From an uncultured Lachnospiraceae bacterium (GTDB lineage: Bacteria > Bacillota > Clostridia > Lachnospirales > Lachnospiraceae): 64,000 nt of DNA. The notes beneath the pieces were generated by a model that saw only the letters and a program-made list of their open reading frames with translations, was not told where the DNA came from and made no database searches. Location: positions 1 to 64,000 of the forward strand of contig CAMWBY010000008.1 of the NCBI GenBank assembly GCA_947172645.1, in the 5' to 3' direction. A program made the translations under genes and the position numbers. Shown here piece after piece: positions 9,401-16,970 of the stretch. Numbering within the stretch: the stretch's first letter is position 1; each line of letters starts with the position of its first letter.

Positions 9401-9881
9401 AATCCGTGAAATTATCATCGGCTGCGTTCCCTGCTGCCTCCAATATGGTTTCCGCAAAACCTGTGGTTTCCCCGGACACGCCAAAGGCATTTGCAAGAGT
9501 TTCCTGCACATCCTGCCTGTACTGCTCCCCCACCTCCCATAAAGGCACGGGACGCACCAGTCGGCGGTAACGCCCTTCCTGTGTATCTGAAATATCAAAA
9601 TAATGTTTCAGGCGCATAGTTTTCGCACCCTTGTCAATGACCGCAATCCCTTTGGAATCCCGCTTTACCCAACGTCCGAACTTCTTGTTCCAGTCCTCCA
9701 TCTGCAATACTGCGGTAGCATCAGGACGCTGCACATGGACTAACAACTGTTCATCAAATGGCAGGCGGTAATTGCGGCAGGCAGAGTTAAGGAAAGCCAT
9801 CCAGTTTTCCGGCGTTGCAGTCACTTCCTTTATGGCTTCCGCATACAGCTCCGTAATAATATCAAATCTCTTTTTTGCCAA
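3426..9881 (-). CDS. Giant methylase/SNF2-type helicase of the conjugative element, C-terminally truncated
   Basis: The product has 2,151 residues. The N-terminus (MAKKRFDIITELYAEAIKEV) and the middle carry polyvalent-protein (LPD) type domains. A proline, glycine and charge-rich linker covers residues about 270-420. Near residue 1272 lies EPSCAVGNF followed by GNVPFG, an N6-adenine methylase-like pair (motif I and a degenerate NPPY). Near 1944 is a helicase P-loop, VGAGKTYTM, then MIVVPNHIIEQF, and near 2104 the Walker B-like FVDEADGYKN. Family members I know continue into a second helicase half. Here the frame ends DDVICCEL soon after MFMKCRYLD, so the C-terminal helicase domain is missing and ATP-driven activity is doubtful. 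A tnpV gene lies in another frame over residues about 288-405. The gene follows the 118-residue protein by 12 bases. Confidence 0.85.
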   Translation of the reverse strand: MAKKRFDIITELYAEAIKEVTATPENWMAFLNSACRNYRLPFDEQLLVHVQRPDATAVLQMEDWNKKFGRWVKRDSKGIAVIDKGAKTMRLKHYFDISDTQEGRYRRLVRPVPLWEVGEQYRQDVQETLANAFGVSGETTGFAETILEAAGNAADDNFTDYLKDILDYRKDSFLEELDEYSVEVQAKSLLSNSIAYMVMVRCGVDTKIYLDIDDFRNITEFNTPELVNLFGTVTSDVAEMALGEISDTIQKLQKEEKRRNRTFAGENTDKYNEGAKAKNATSERSFDYERDNIQQAGRLPSAESHRTGRTGSTPWEVRLTAPELPEGAALRDIHKPADAREAEPAPEGNAGRSAGQDGADRIGDGEITGGDRGAESKRPDVVAPDDEQHPAGGGGNSDERTDLRLEWYDRSSEDSTFPFFGKDEDIKSLLLSTPHLKAGKEEIRAFFESHEDKKERTEYIKGIFNNEQTEITLEDGRRVGYKTYQNVLHMWEGNYLSRTSQSYFDWGVIAGYFEGMRLLGELKDTMNPLPTVEGQLAFMEGLAEEKTSAFSFSQEIIDAVIKNSSYTKPGKYGIYVYFLKNHTNQEKADYLRDAYGFVGAYPVITGTGIDMLASSEGMRITKGETENLLKWGKVAKRIDELIAAGRYMTEKEMEYLPEYEKSVLVAEIYHFYTNQPEEVVRPYPYGSEYHAGVKAIRPQIDSPERVEEILSMMEEVLNNTADFDRRYKFMQKVYRDLTDYRDGKFSLISPIPAETETPSLPEPEPLMVPEEEKSEPESLAARLNELYKETDLRGYEANMEQGESEKETVAQIEKQLSNPDEAAAVLDYLISVQQATEPDMAAYQELANLIQEVQKLPAMNPSYDLQAETVVYIGMEKYEILSITDNMVVLHDLTYPLFTKDMPREEFDRKLRENPANDHLKIKRSLPEPPAENKNMELPSITETPGDDAANTEIEEIPEENLTVAQRNYRAVMELAPEVLHGEMDSKSFEAGQSFMPLTVENIGGNRIAISHYYMQNGDSFADPDMEFVFDHEAGTLNARTFQQDNLNRFEQVVVDGIVDEALEDELNQFANQWFENIREQGYLPTREEKQLSESGTSIGTELMHDLVQGQEDTPEKESNGQTEFAPAWEKKKPAGRIRSFDLHPEIPQEQRSQYQITNDELGYGTQKEKFRANIAAIQLLKKCEDEDRYATPEEQEILSKYVGWGGLSDAFDETKSAWGYEYLELKTVLTQEEYAAARQSTLTAFYTPPIVIRAMYQALENMGLKSGNILEPSCAVGNFIGMKPESLSDCKVYGVEIDSISGRIAGQLYQKSTVAVQGYEEAELPDSFFDVAIGNVPFGQFKLSDKRYDKNNFLVHDYFFAKTLDKVRPGGVIAFITSSGTMDKKNPAIRKYIAQRAELLGAIRLPNDTFKKNAGTEVTSDILFLQKRDRMVEAEPDWLYLDVDENGITQNRYFVEHPEMVLGEMVMESTQYGMDSACRPYENASLETLLAGAVENIQAEVAEYEADELVEEEDHSIPADPSVANFSFTVFNGKIYYRENSRMKPVELSVTAANRVKGMVAIRDCVRELIAFQTEGYADTVIEEQQRKLNYLYDTFQKKYGILNARANSMVFSDDNSYPLLCSLEIVAEDGIHARKADMFHKRTIKPHQAVTKVDTASEALSLSLSEKARVDMDYMCSLTGKSAEEIEQELSGVIFRLPDVAGEEPQFVSEDEYLSGNVREKLKEAKLAAMTSEVYNSNVEALEKVQPKDLTASEISVRLGATWIPVSDVSEFMFQLLDTPNYNRWNIKVHFSKFTGEWNIEGKSNDKGNPKVNNAYGTHRVNAYKIIEDTLNLRDTRVYDYIVTEDDKKKAVLNKEETAIAQGKQDLIKQAFQDWIWQNPERRQRLTAYYNEKFNAIRPREYDGSHLNFYGMNPEIKLRQHQKNGAARIIYGGNSLLAYVVGAGKTYTMVAAAMECKRLGLCNKSMIVVPNHIIEQFAAEWLQLYPAANLLVATKKDFETKNRKKFCARIATSDIDAVIIGHSQFEKVPLSTERQQRMLEAEIDEIIDGIAEAKRNGGSRFTIKQMEKTKKSLQTKLSKLNDQSRKDDVVFFEELGIDRLFVDEADGYKNLYLYTKMRNVGGIAQTEAQKSSDMFMKCRYLDDVICCEL
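8666..9019 (-). CDS. TnpV-like protein nested in the helicase gene (+1 frame)
   Basis: Inside the helicase coding sequence, on the same strand but one base out of frame, a 117-codon gene starts with ATG at 9019-9017. GGAAAGGAG sits 8 bases upstream, as good a ribosome binding site as any in this window. The product begins MNEITYSKQGDYLLPNL and has GKYGSLR, QHLKETQEEA, VTEELKAKDQ, WLQMMNNIR and ELIYA. It is clearly homologous along its whole length to the stand-alone TnpV at 2891-3244. The overlapped helicase residues (about 288-405) are a low-complexity linker rich in G, D, E, R and A, which would tolerate overprinting. The frame is open further upstream, but homology begins at this ATG. Function of TnpV is unknown. 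Confidence 0.8.
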   Translation of the reverse strand: MNEITYSKQGDYLLPNLTVPDEQEVHLGKYGSLRRNYLKEQHYGIFISLLTQGKLNQHLKETQEEAQGRMEQIVSEMAKSQEVTEELKAKDQMLWLQMMNNIRQAAEETVMRELIYA

Positions 9882-9893
9882 TGTGCCTGCCTC

Positions 9894-10250
9894 CTATCTT
9901 TCCTGCTCTTTTTCCTTTTTCTTCGTTGGTGGGTACTTCTCCTGAAATTCCTTTATAGTCCGGCAGTCACCGCCCGCAAAGTTCCAGTCCTTTTCCGGAT
10001 CAATATCTAAATATCCGTCCTGCGGCAGCTTTATCGGCTCACGGGTGATAATGCTCCCGAAATGGTTTACCATAATCCCCTTCGCAATCTGCACCGGATC
10101 ACCGCACCCATCATCATCACTCCGCACTTCATACAGATATAAACCTTTCGGCACTGTGTCCCGCTCAATGCGGATGTCAGTGAACAATGCTGGCTTATCA
10201 AGCACTGTGATTTCTTCAAACCTTTCTTCCATTGCGTTATATCTCGCCAT
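9894..10250 (-). CDS. LPD28-domain small element protein
   Basis: The 118-residue protein starts MARYNAMEERFEEITVLDKPALFTD and contains ERDTVPKGLYLYEVRSDDDG, then NHFGSIITREPI and DGYLDIDPEKDWNF. The order (self-standing alpha/beta domain, V-P-GLY-Y-LR-SDDD, NH-GTII) matches what I know as large polyvalent protein-associated domain 28. It is usually found fused to, or encoded next to, the giant helicases of conjugative elements, as here, where the helicase gene follows after 12 bases. The C-terminus is a KKKEKEQER tail. The molecular role is unknown. It lies in the minus-strand element operon. Confidence 0.65.
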   Translation of the reverse strand: MARYNAMEERFEEITVLDKPALFTDIRIERDTVPKGLYLYEVRSDDDGCGDPVQIAKGIMVNHFGSIITREPIKLPQDGYLDIDPEKDWNFAGGDCRTIKEFQEKYPPTKKKEKEQER

Positions 10251-10270
10251 AACTGCACCTGCCTTTCCCG

Positions 10271-10480
10271 CTATACTTCGCCGCCGCCCAAAAACGTTAT
10301 AACTTTGTTTGCCTTCACCGCCTTTTGTATCCCGTTTATCATCACAATCTCCGCCACGGAAATATTCGGCAGTGCCAGAATATCATCCACCGTCATGGCA
10401 AGGATTGCCTTTTCATCATTAAATCCCGCCTCCATCAGCTTTGAGAGAGAACGGACATATTTATTGTTTATCTGCGCCAT
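10271..10480 (-). CDS. Small conserved element protein (69 aa)
   Basis: The product, beginning MAQINNKYVRSLSKLMEAGF, is short and helical, with a central DDILALPNISVAEIVMINGI that could form a helix-hairpin-helix-like or small three-helix domain. I do not recognise a named family. It sits 9 bases after the 227-residue protein and 20 bases before the LPD28 gene, on the same strand, so it belongs to the same transcription unit. AAGGTAGGTATTTTTT precedes its ATG. Hypothetical protein; DNA or protein binding would be a guess. Confidence 0.55.
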   Translation of the reverse strand: MAQINNKYVRSLSKLMEAGFNDEKAILAMTVDDILALPNISVAEIVMINGIQKAVKANKVITFLGGGEV

Positions 10481-10489
10481 AAAAAATAC

Positions 10490-11173
10490 CTACCTTTCCT
10501 TATTTTTTGATTTCTGCGGCTCCGCCTGCACTGGCTCATAAGTTGCCCCACTCTGCTTCATGCGCTCGGCAAATTCACAGATATGGTATAAGTTGCTGCC
10601 TATCTCACTGTGGTACTCGTCAATAAACCTGCAAACCCTCTCGTTTTTCTCGCCCCATCCAGACGTGACAAGAATCTTCCCTCCATCCGGAATACGGAAC
10701 AATTCATTGTAATGCGGATCAATGAACCGGATACCCTGCCTTGCCTTTTCCATATGGCTATCCAGCCACTTAGCCACATAACAGAAGCAGTAAAAATTAT
10801 AGTCCCCCTTTACGGGATTGCACCGTATCAGATAAGCATGCTCCCCTGTATCCACACGAAAACCGTATTCTGTGCCGCAATTCCCTAAAAATGCGCTGTC
10901 TGGATAATTGCCTGCAAAACTGCTCATCTTGCTGCGGCTTGCTAAAAGCCCGTATTCTTCAGAACACAAAGCATTGATAACTCCATCAAACTCCGCCTGA
11001 AATCCCTCAGTTTTCAACTGTTCCCTGTGGTCATTCCATGTGGTGTAGAATTCATTCCCCCGGCTCCCAAAATCTCCCCGGAGATAACCGATGCTGCCTG
11101 TCTGCCCCTGAATCTGCATACTCTGTCTGTAAGTGTATTTCTGTTCTTCCTGCGCCATTGCCCTGATTTCCAT
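10490..11173 (-). CDS. LPD25-domain element protein
   Basis: The product has 227 residues. The N-terminal part (GQTGSIGYLRGDFGSRGNEFYTTW, then EFDGVINAL) is a domain common in conjugative-element proteins. The C-terminal part has FIDPHYNELFRIPDGGKI, a RVCRFIDEYHSEIGSNLYHI stretch and CEFAERM. That block I associate with large polyvalent protein-associated domain 25, often seen beside antirestriction and helicase domains. The ATG at 11173 has GGGAGGG a few bases upstream. The gene starts one base after the stop of the 223-residue gene. Function unknown; a role in establishment of the transferred DNA is inference from the neighbours. Confidence 0.6.
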   Translation of the reverse strand: MEIRAMAQEEQKYTYRQSMQIQGQTGSIGYLRGDFGSRGNEFYTTWNDHREQLKTEGFQAEFDGVINALCSEEYGLLASRSKMSSFAGNYPDSAFLGNCGTEYGFRVDTGEHAYLIRCNPVKGDYNFYCFCYVAKWLDSHMEKARQGIRFIDPHYNELFRIPDGGKILVTSGWGEKNERVCRFIDEYHSEIGSNLYHICEFAERMKQSGATYEPVQAEPQKSKNKER

Positions 11174-11174
11174 A

Positions 11175-11846
11175 TCAGCGTCCCTCCCTTCCGTCTGCCT
11201 TCTTCCGGCTTTTTGAAATATCTTTCAGATACTTCCCATAATCCACTGCGTCACGCAGAACGTCCTCCACGGATTTATAACTGCCATCCCGCAGGTTCTT
11301 TTCTACCCGTTCATACACACGGCAATCGGAATGAAAAACTGCCTTTGCAACCTCATTCACCATGCGTAGTGAATTGTCATCCCGAAACAGGCTCACCAGT
11401 GCGTCAGCCACTTTATTCCCGTTATGCTGCAAATGCACCTCTATATCTGAATAGCCTTTGATATACACCCGTTCCGGCGTCTGTGTGATTCCAATGCTCC
11501 CCAATACCTCCGGTAATTCCGGTGTTGGGAACTGGATTACTGCACTGTTGCCACCATATTTTACAATTGCCGCTATCATATATCCGCTGTCCGGATTCCT
11601 GCTGGCGGCTTTTGCCTCCCTCTGCTCCAGATACAGCACCTCGTCTATTGCCCGCTGGCACAGGTCTTTTGTTGCTTTCAACAGGCTGTCCGTGTAATGC
11701 CCCCAAAAATAATCTGTCTTGTTCTTACACTCCCATGTGACGAATGATTTAGGGTTTTTCATGTTCACGCCCAAAACAAACTCCGCATTTCCTACCGGGA
11801 TAGACAGCGTGATGACAAATCCGGCATTGGTTCTGAAATTATCCAC
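11175..11846 (-). CDS. Conserved element protein of unknown function (223 aa)
   Basis: The start is a GTG immediately after the TAA of the upstream gene; the ribosome binding site AGGGAGGT lies within the last codons of that gene, so translation is probably coupled. The N-terminal third (VITLSIPVGNAEFVLGVNMKN) resembles the N-terminus of the next gene upstream (ITHGIPIGDKEVVLGVNEKE), so the two share a domain. The second half holds a charged helical region ending in a basic KSRKKADGREGR tail. No catalytic motif is seen. It is part of the parA-to-helicase operon of the element. Confidence 0.55.
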   Translation of the reverse strand: MDNFRTNAGFVITLSIPVGNAEFVLGVNMKNPKSFVTWECKNKTDYFWGHYTDSLLKATKDLCQRAIDEVLYLEQREAKAASRNPDSGYMIAAIVKYGGNSAVIQFPTPELPEVLGSIGITQTPERVYIKGYSDIEVHLQHNGNKVADALVSLFRDDNSLRMVNEVAKAVFHSDCRVYERVEKNLRDGSYKSVEDVLRDAVDYGKYLKDISKSRKKADGREGR

Positions 11847-12461
11847 TTAACGCACCTCCCTGTCCTTATTCTTATTCTGGTTCGGAGTAGATCTCGCCGC
11901 TTCCTGCCTCTGTATTTCTGCAAAGCGTTCCTTTGCCCACTCCGGCAGACATTCCGGCTTTACCTCTCCCTGAATATCGTACCGCTCCCATCTGCTCCTT
12001 TCCCCGGTGTAGAGGTTCGTGCAAAAACAGGCACTCCCCCGTGCGCCTCCCCTCGCCCCGTTCCCACCAGTCACTAAGATTAACTGGTGTTCTGCAGAAC
12101 GGTACTCTGGTCTGATGCTGTCCGTCCTGACCGCCGCAATCTTCCCCTCCAGAGAATCATCACCCCTGAGCGGCAGGCACATATCGGCTGTGATTACTTC
12201 CCTCGGCACGGTTACTTTCGCCTGCTCCTCCCGTATCTTCACGCACTGTGCTTTTACACGTTCCGCAAACAGCTCCACGATTTCCACATAGTCATCTGCC
12301 ATCATACAGTCCGTGTAAGAGCCGAAAATATCATTGCTTGTATAAAAAGCGCAAAGATAGGGCATTTCTTCTTTTTCATTCACCCCCAAAACAACCTCTT
12401 TATCCCCAATAGGGATTCCATGTGTAATCTCATAACTTTCTGCCATACGTTTTTCTGACAT
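11847..12461 (-). CDS. Conserved element protein of unknown function (204 aa)
   Basis: I start at the ATG at 12461 (MSEKRMAESYEI), because AGAAAGGAGG precedes it by 8 bases; the open frame above it has no such site. The N-terminal domain (GIPIGDKEVVLGVNEKEEMPYLCAFY) is shared with the following 223-residue protein. The C-terminal half has QLILVTGGNGARGGARGSACFCTNLYTGERSRWERYDI and PECLPEWAKERF, a block common in proteins of Tn1549-like elements but without a name I can recall. The stop directly abuts the next start. No function can be given from sequence. Confidence 0.6.
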   Translation of the reverse strand: MSEKRMAESYEITHGIPIGDKEVVLGVNEKEEMPYLCAFYTSNDIFGSYTDCMMADDYVEIVELFAERVKAQCVKIREEQAKVTVPREVITADMCLPLRGDDSLEGKIAAVRTDSIRPEYRSAEHQLILVTGGNGARGGARGSACFCTNLYTGERSRWERYDIQGEVKPECLPEWAKERFAEIQRQEAARSTPNQNKNKDREVR

Positions 12462-12539
12462 TCTTAAATCCTCCTTTCTGCCCGATATGTAAAAGGGCGG
12501 CTCACCGCCGCCCCATAACATTCACACAAGGATTGCGCT

Positions 12540-12629
12540 TTATGATTTCTTCCTACGGATTCCCAGCCATACAGCCGCACCCATAATAAACGCCACAAGC
12601 GCAATACTGATCCCTGCTTTTACTTTCAT
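12540..12629 (-). CDS. 29-residue single-span membrane peptide
   Basis: A 30-codon frame begins with ATG at 12629, four bases after the stop of the Cna-B gene. GGAGGACTAAGGGC sits directly upstream within the end of that gene. The product is MKVKAGISIALVAFIMGAAV followed by WLGIRRKKS, which is one hydrophobic span with a short basic tail that would face the cytoplasm. The spacing indicates translational coupling to the surface protein gene. It could aid anchoring or sorting of the surface protein or act independently; nothing in the sequence decides. Confidence 0.6.
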   Translation of the reverse strand: MKVKAGISIALVAFIMGAAVWLGIRRKKS

Positions 12630-12633
12630 GCCC

Positions 12634-15600
12634 TTAGTCCTCCTCTCTTTTCCTGCTGATACCTGCCAGAACACCAAACACGCCGATTCCCGCCACGGAT
12701 AAAGCAGATAAGGCTATCCATAATCCAACGTTGCTCTCATCACCCGTCTTTGGCGTGGTAATGATTTCTACCGGCTTTTTCTCATTAGTCATAGATGCCT
12801 TTATAACCTGACCGTCCTCTTTGATTTCAAACGGGAATTCCCTTTCATCAATCAAATATCCTTCCGGTGCGTCATATTCCTGATAGGTGTACTTGCCATA
12901 GCGGAGTGTAAAGGTTGCAAGCCCGTTTTTATCTGTCACGCCTGTTACCACCACATTTCCGTCTTTATCCTTGATACGGAATTTTGCATTGGGAAGCAGC
13001 TTTCCATCAGATACATCTTTTTTTGTCAGCTCCAGTTTTCCGGTGATCGGCTGGTTTACAAAACCTACGCCTGCCTTATTCTCCACGTCCATTATCTTTC
13101 CATCCTCGTTTACCTCAAAGAAATAAGCGTTCTCATCCAGCACATATCCCTCCGGCGCGGTCTTTTCTTTCACAAAATATCCGCCATACAAAAGCCCGTC
13201 TGCCTGATAGATGCCTTCGGAGATTTCCGGGATTTCCGTTATCAGAGTGTCGCTCTTTGCATTAAACTCCTTATTCCCATCCGTATCCTGATACAGCTCA
13301 AAAACTGCGCCTGTCAGCTTGTTCTCCGGATAATCTGCGTCCACCTTTGTCAAACGCACACTGCCAATAATCTGCTTATCCGTGATTTTGATTTCAACCA
13401 CTTCTCCGTTTACAGTTACAGACACATAGTAAAGTGATTCATTCAGCATATATCCGGTCGGTGCTTCAATCTCCCTCACGATATAATTTCCAAAGGGTAC
13501 ATCCCCAAAAGCAAATCTCCCTTCTTTATCGGAAACAGATACAAGCAGGGAACTTTCTTCGGTAAACTCCTTTGTGCCTGCCGAAAACAAACCAATTTTT
13601 GCATTTTCCAGTGCCTTGTCATTCGTGTCCACTTTGATCCCTGCGATCTTTCCACGGAGCAATTCATTTTTAATGGCTTCACCGTTGCCTGCATGGATGC
13701 TTACAAGTGCCTCATCCTGTCCCTGATAAGAAAACTCTACCGGATATTTCTCACCTGAAAGCATATAGTGCTGGTCAGTGCATACTTCTTTCACATAATA
13801 ACTGCCAAAAGGCAGGTCACTCTTAAACGCTGCCTTGCTGTCCACATTGCAGAAGATAATCTCAATCAAGCCGTCTGCCGGGATAAAATCACCGTTAGCA
13901 GCAATTACATCCTCTGACGCATACAGCCCAAACGCAACATTCTGGATTTCGCCCTTATTGCCGATGCCAAAGGTTTCATCCTGTTCCAGTGTCTTCACCA
14001 AATCAACTGACGCTTTCTGACGCTCATTGTGAAAAGCGGTATCTGTTTCAGTTACAGAAACCTCCTGTCCCGCATAGAAAATCTCAATCTCATGTTCCTC
14101 TGTGTCCAGCACGCATCCATACGGTGCGGTCACTTCCACAATCTTATACTTTCCAAGATACAGCTCCATTGATTCTGCGTTCCCATCTTCATCGGTAGTA
14201 ACAGTATCCACTATTTCCCCTGCGGTTGCCCTTACCGTTCCATCCTGCGTTACAATATCTTCTGCTGCGGTAATCTCATAAACAGCATCCGCTTTTCCAG
14301 TTATGCCATATACCGGAATATAAATATTTTCACCATCTGCCAGATTCCCTGCTTTATCCAGCACACCGTCACCGGATACCTGCACGCCTGCAAATTCCTC
14401 AGCGGTTTTTGTCACAAGGATTTTTCCTTTCTGCGGCATATTCTTCTGTTCCACCGCAACCACGGTTACATCGCTTTCCTCTGTTGAATCCTCCTGTGAT
14501 ACGGTAAATGAAACCGGGGTGGAATCCAGCACATAGCCATACGGAGCCTGCACCTCAACCAGCGTATAATTACCACCGGGCAGTTTTTCCGGCGTAATCA
14601 GATAGCCCCCTGTTCCTGTATAAAACGTATCCAGTGCTGTCACCTCCGGATACGTGTATTTCATGGTGACAAGCTCCCCCGCCTCGTCATAAATCTGGTA
14701 GCCTGCCCCTGCAAGCAGAATATTCTTCCCGGTTTCAGCGTCTTTCTTCTCAATCTTGATATAAGATTCAAACGGTCTGTTGTTGATCAGGTAACGGTAT
14801 ATCTCCCCGTTCCTGCTGATATATACATCAAAGTCCTTCATAAGCTCACTGCCTTCCCAGCCTTTGGTCTGGTGGACAGTGTAAACGCCATACGGCAGGG
14901 CTTTTGTTTCCGCATAGCCGTACTGGTCACACACCAATGTTTCCCTCTCGCTCTCCTTTGCTTTGTCGTAGCTTCCGGAACTCTTTAAATACACCTGAAA
15001 TTCTGCGCCTTCCTCCGGTGTCTCAATCTGTGTGCTGCCATTGTCAGTATGCTTGATAATGGAGATACTTCCTTTCATTACCTGCTCTGTCACGTCATTA
15101 GACGCAGCATTCAGTTCCACGGTATAATTCTCTGCCTCTGCCACAATATGGTAAACGGACTCATCCAGAAGATAGCCCTCGGACGGTGTGATTTCACGAA
15201 GATTCCAATCCCCGCCGCAGATATAATAAGCCGTGGTAAATTTACCTTCACTGTCTGTGGTGTAAGTGTCAACCAAAGTGTCTCCGTTATAAATGCCATA
15301 TACCGCCCCTGCCAGCGTTGCGTCACCCTGTGCCACTCCATTTTCCCTGTCTGTCTTTGTAACGTTTACACGGAATTTCTTTAAAATATTGGTTACGGTC
15401 GCTCTGGTGACTTCTCCCCACCTGATTGTGACACTCTGCTTTTCAGGGACGACGTAGCGTACAGCAGTGTCCACTTCCTCAAGGGTGTAAGGTGTGGAAC
15501 CGGAAATCAGGATTCCGGAAAACGTTGCAACACCATCCTTGTCGGTTACTGCATACTTATCCACGGCTGCACCGGAAAAGGAAGTCCCGTATAAATGAAA

Positions 15601-16833
15601 CTTTACACCCTCTACCAGATTATCCTCAGAACTTTTGACTACTTTCAGATCGCCACGCTTTAAGATATTGGAAAATTCAACGTTTGCACTTTGACCGCTT
15701 GTAATGGTAACTGTCTGTGCCTTCTGTGCTTCATACCGTTCTTCTGCCAGCTCAGTTACGGTATAAGTTCCCGGATTCAGATTCTCCACCTTTACCGTGC
15801 CATCCTTACCCGTTACTACCGTCTTATCAATGCCATTGCCCGTAATTTGGAACTTGATGCCTTCCACGACTCCATCCTCAGAAGTCTTTACGATCCGCAT
15901 ATGGCTGTATGAACTTTTCACATTCAGATAAACCGTAATATCAGCGGCACTTTCCACACCTACTACAATATCCTGCAAAGAAGCATCGCCATAAGCTATC
16001 AGCCTGCTGCTGACAGACGGGCTTTCTTTCGTTGCTGATAAAAGCACATCGCCTGTCACCGCTTTTTCAGAAGTGATTGTCAGGGTATTCCCGGACTCAT
16101 TCACTGATACACTGCTGTCTGAAGATGTGAAATGATACTTGGATAAAACACCATTTGTATCCGTCAGGCTCAGAACATATTTTTCTCCGTCCCACGCAAG
16201 CTCCTTTACAACAGCATTCCTATCTGTGGATGCAAAACTGGGGATAGTTCCATGCTCCTGCATTCCTGCCACGATCTGTCTATATGCGGTAGAAACGCCG
16301 CTGTTTGCCCCATTTGCACAAAGGCAGTCATAAAATTTGCTGTCTGTCCTGCTGTATGGTGCGTTTGCGTTCCTGCAACCGCTTACGATTTCCCATATAA
16401 CAATCTGTGTGGCAACCACCTTTTCATCCTCTGAACCGGACAGGCTTCCCATGCTGCCCTGTGAACCGTACAAAAGCGCAAGGTTGATTGCACTTTTCTG
16501 GCTGCCGCTCAACGCATTCCATGTGTCGGAAGCATTAGCCTGTAATGTGTTTCCTGTATGCAATGGCACACCCGGCTGGATACAGAAGGCAGGCTCCCCG
16601 TCTGCATAAATGCGGCTTCTTACTTCTCCTGCCTCGGAGCAGGTTCTGCCATCATGGGTAACTGTCTGCTGATAACGGATCGTATTGCCTGCCGCATCAT
16701 GGCAATGCTGGAAAGTAATCTTTGCTGTTTCCGATGCCGCCATCACTGACATGGACGGAATTGAGGAAACAATAGCTGCCAACGCCATCATCATGGCAAA
16801 TCCTCTTTTCAGTTTTTCTTTCAACTTCTTCAA
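12634..16833 (-). CDS. Thioester-domain, Cna-B repeat surface protein with sortase motif
   Basis: Secreted wall-anchored protein of about 1,399 residues. I prefer the TTG at 16833 because GGAGG sits 8 bases before it; an ATG five codons upstream (16848) has no ribosome binding site. With the ATG numbering, residues 1-37 are a signal peptide. Residues about 45-210 form a thioester domain with Cys89 (FCIQPG) and Gln148 (ATQIVIWE), the pair that makes an internal thioester for covalent binding to host targets. About ten Cna-B/SpaA-like modules follow (G-A-F-L-Y ... L-PG-Y-V-E-AP-GY-L). The C-terminus has TPKTGDE, a membrane helix and RKREED, a sortase signal. Conjugative elements often carry such adhesins; a role in mating contact or host attachment is inference. 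Confidence 0.85.
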   Translation of the reverse strand: MKKLKEKLKRGFAMMMALAAIVSSIPSMSVMAASETAKITFQHCHDAAGNTIRYQQTVTHDGRTCSEAGEVRSRIYADGEPAFCIQPGVPLHTGNTLQANASDTWNALSGSQKSAINLALLYGSQGSMGSLSGSEDEKVVATQIVIWEIVSGCRNANAPYSRTDSKFYDCLCANGANSGVSTAYRQIVAGMQEHGTIPSFASTDRNAVVKELAWDGEKYVLSLTDTNGVLSKYHFTSSDSSVSVNESGNTLTITSEKAVTGDVLLSATKESPSVSSRLIAYGDASLQDIVVGVESAADITVYLNVKSSYSHMRIVKTSEDGVVEGIKFQITGNGIDKTVVTGKDGTVKVENLNPGTYTVTELAEERYEAQKAQTVTITSGQSANVEFSNILKRGDLKVVKSSEDNLVEGVKFHLYGTSFSGAAVDKYAVTDKDGVATFSGILISGSTPYTLEEVDTAVRYVVPEKQSVTIRWGEVTRATVTNILKKFRVNVTKTDRENGVAQGDATLAGAVYGIYNGDTLVDTYTTDSEGKFTTAYYICGGDWNLREITPSEGYLLDESVYHIVAEAENYTVELNAASNDVTEQVMKGSISIIKHTDNGSTQIETPEEGAEFQVYLKSSGSYDKAKESERETLVCDQYGYAETKALPYGVYTVHQTKGWEGSELMKDFDVYISRNGEIYRYLINNRPFESYIKIEKKDAETGKNILLAGAGYQIYDEAGELVTMKYTYPEVTALDTFYTGTGGYLITPEKLPGGNYTLVEVQAPYGYVLDSTPVSFTVSQEDSTEESDVTVVAVEQKNMPQKGKILVTKTAEEFAGVQVSGDGVLDKAGNLADGENIYIPVYGITGKADAVYEITAAEDIVTQDGTVRATAGEIVDTVTTDEDGNAESMELYLGKYKIVEVTAPYGCVLDTEEHEIEIFYAGQEVSVTETDTAFHNERQKASVDLVKTLEQDETFGIGNKGEIQNVAFGLYASEDVIAANGDFIPADGLIEIIFCNVDSKAAFKSDLPFGSYYVKEVCTDQHYMLSGEKYPVEFSYQGQDEALVSIHAGNGEAIKNELLRGKIAGIKVDTNDKALENAKIGLFSAGTKEFTEESSLLVSVSDKEGRFAFGDVPFGNYIVREIEAPTGYMLNESLYYVSVTVNGEVVEIKITDKQIIGSVRLTKVDADYPENKLTGAVFELYQDTDGNKEFNAKSDTLITEIPEISEGIYQADGLLYGGYFVKEKTAPEGYVLDENAYFFEVNEDGKIMDVENKAGVGFVNQPITGKLELTKKDVSDGKLLPNAKFRIKDKDGNVVVTGVTDKNGLATFTLRYGKYTYQEYDAPEGYLIDEREFPFEIKEDGQVIKASMTNEKKPVEIITTPKTGDESNVGLWIALSALSVAGIGVFGVLAGISRKREED

Positions 16834-16863
16834 TCTGCTTACCTCCATTTTTGTTTTTGCATA

Positions 16864-16891
16864 AAAAAATCCCTGCGGTATGCAGGGTTGG
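16864..16891 (-). terminator. Intrinsic terminator or attenuator before the surface protein gene
   Basis: On the minus strand CCCTGCATACCGCAGGG forms a 6-bp stem with a 5-base loop and is followed by A and seven T (16863-16869). It lies only about 30 bases upstream of the surface protein start, so it would terminate read-through from parB or act as an attenuator for the adhesin gene. Confidence 0.6.
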
Positions 16892-16912
16892 TAAATTGGT
16901 GGTTCTATTGTC

Positions 16913-16970
16913 CCAGCCGAAAGTGGATAGCCACCATTCCCTTATTGCTTTTTCGGCTGGTAATCGGCTG
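16913..16970. repeat. Alternative inverted repeats around CCAGCCGAAA
   Basis: CCAGCCGAAA (16913-16922) pairs with TTTCGGCTGG (16951-16960). The sequence TCGGCTGGTAA occurs twice in tandem (around 16953-16963 and 16964-16974), so the left arm has two possible partners. An inner GGTGG/CCACC pair is also present. This could be a switch structure in the leader of the surface protein gene or an origin-type element. Confidence 0.5.
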
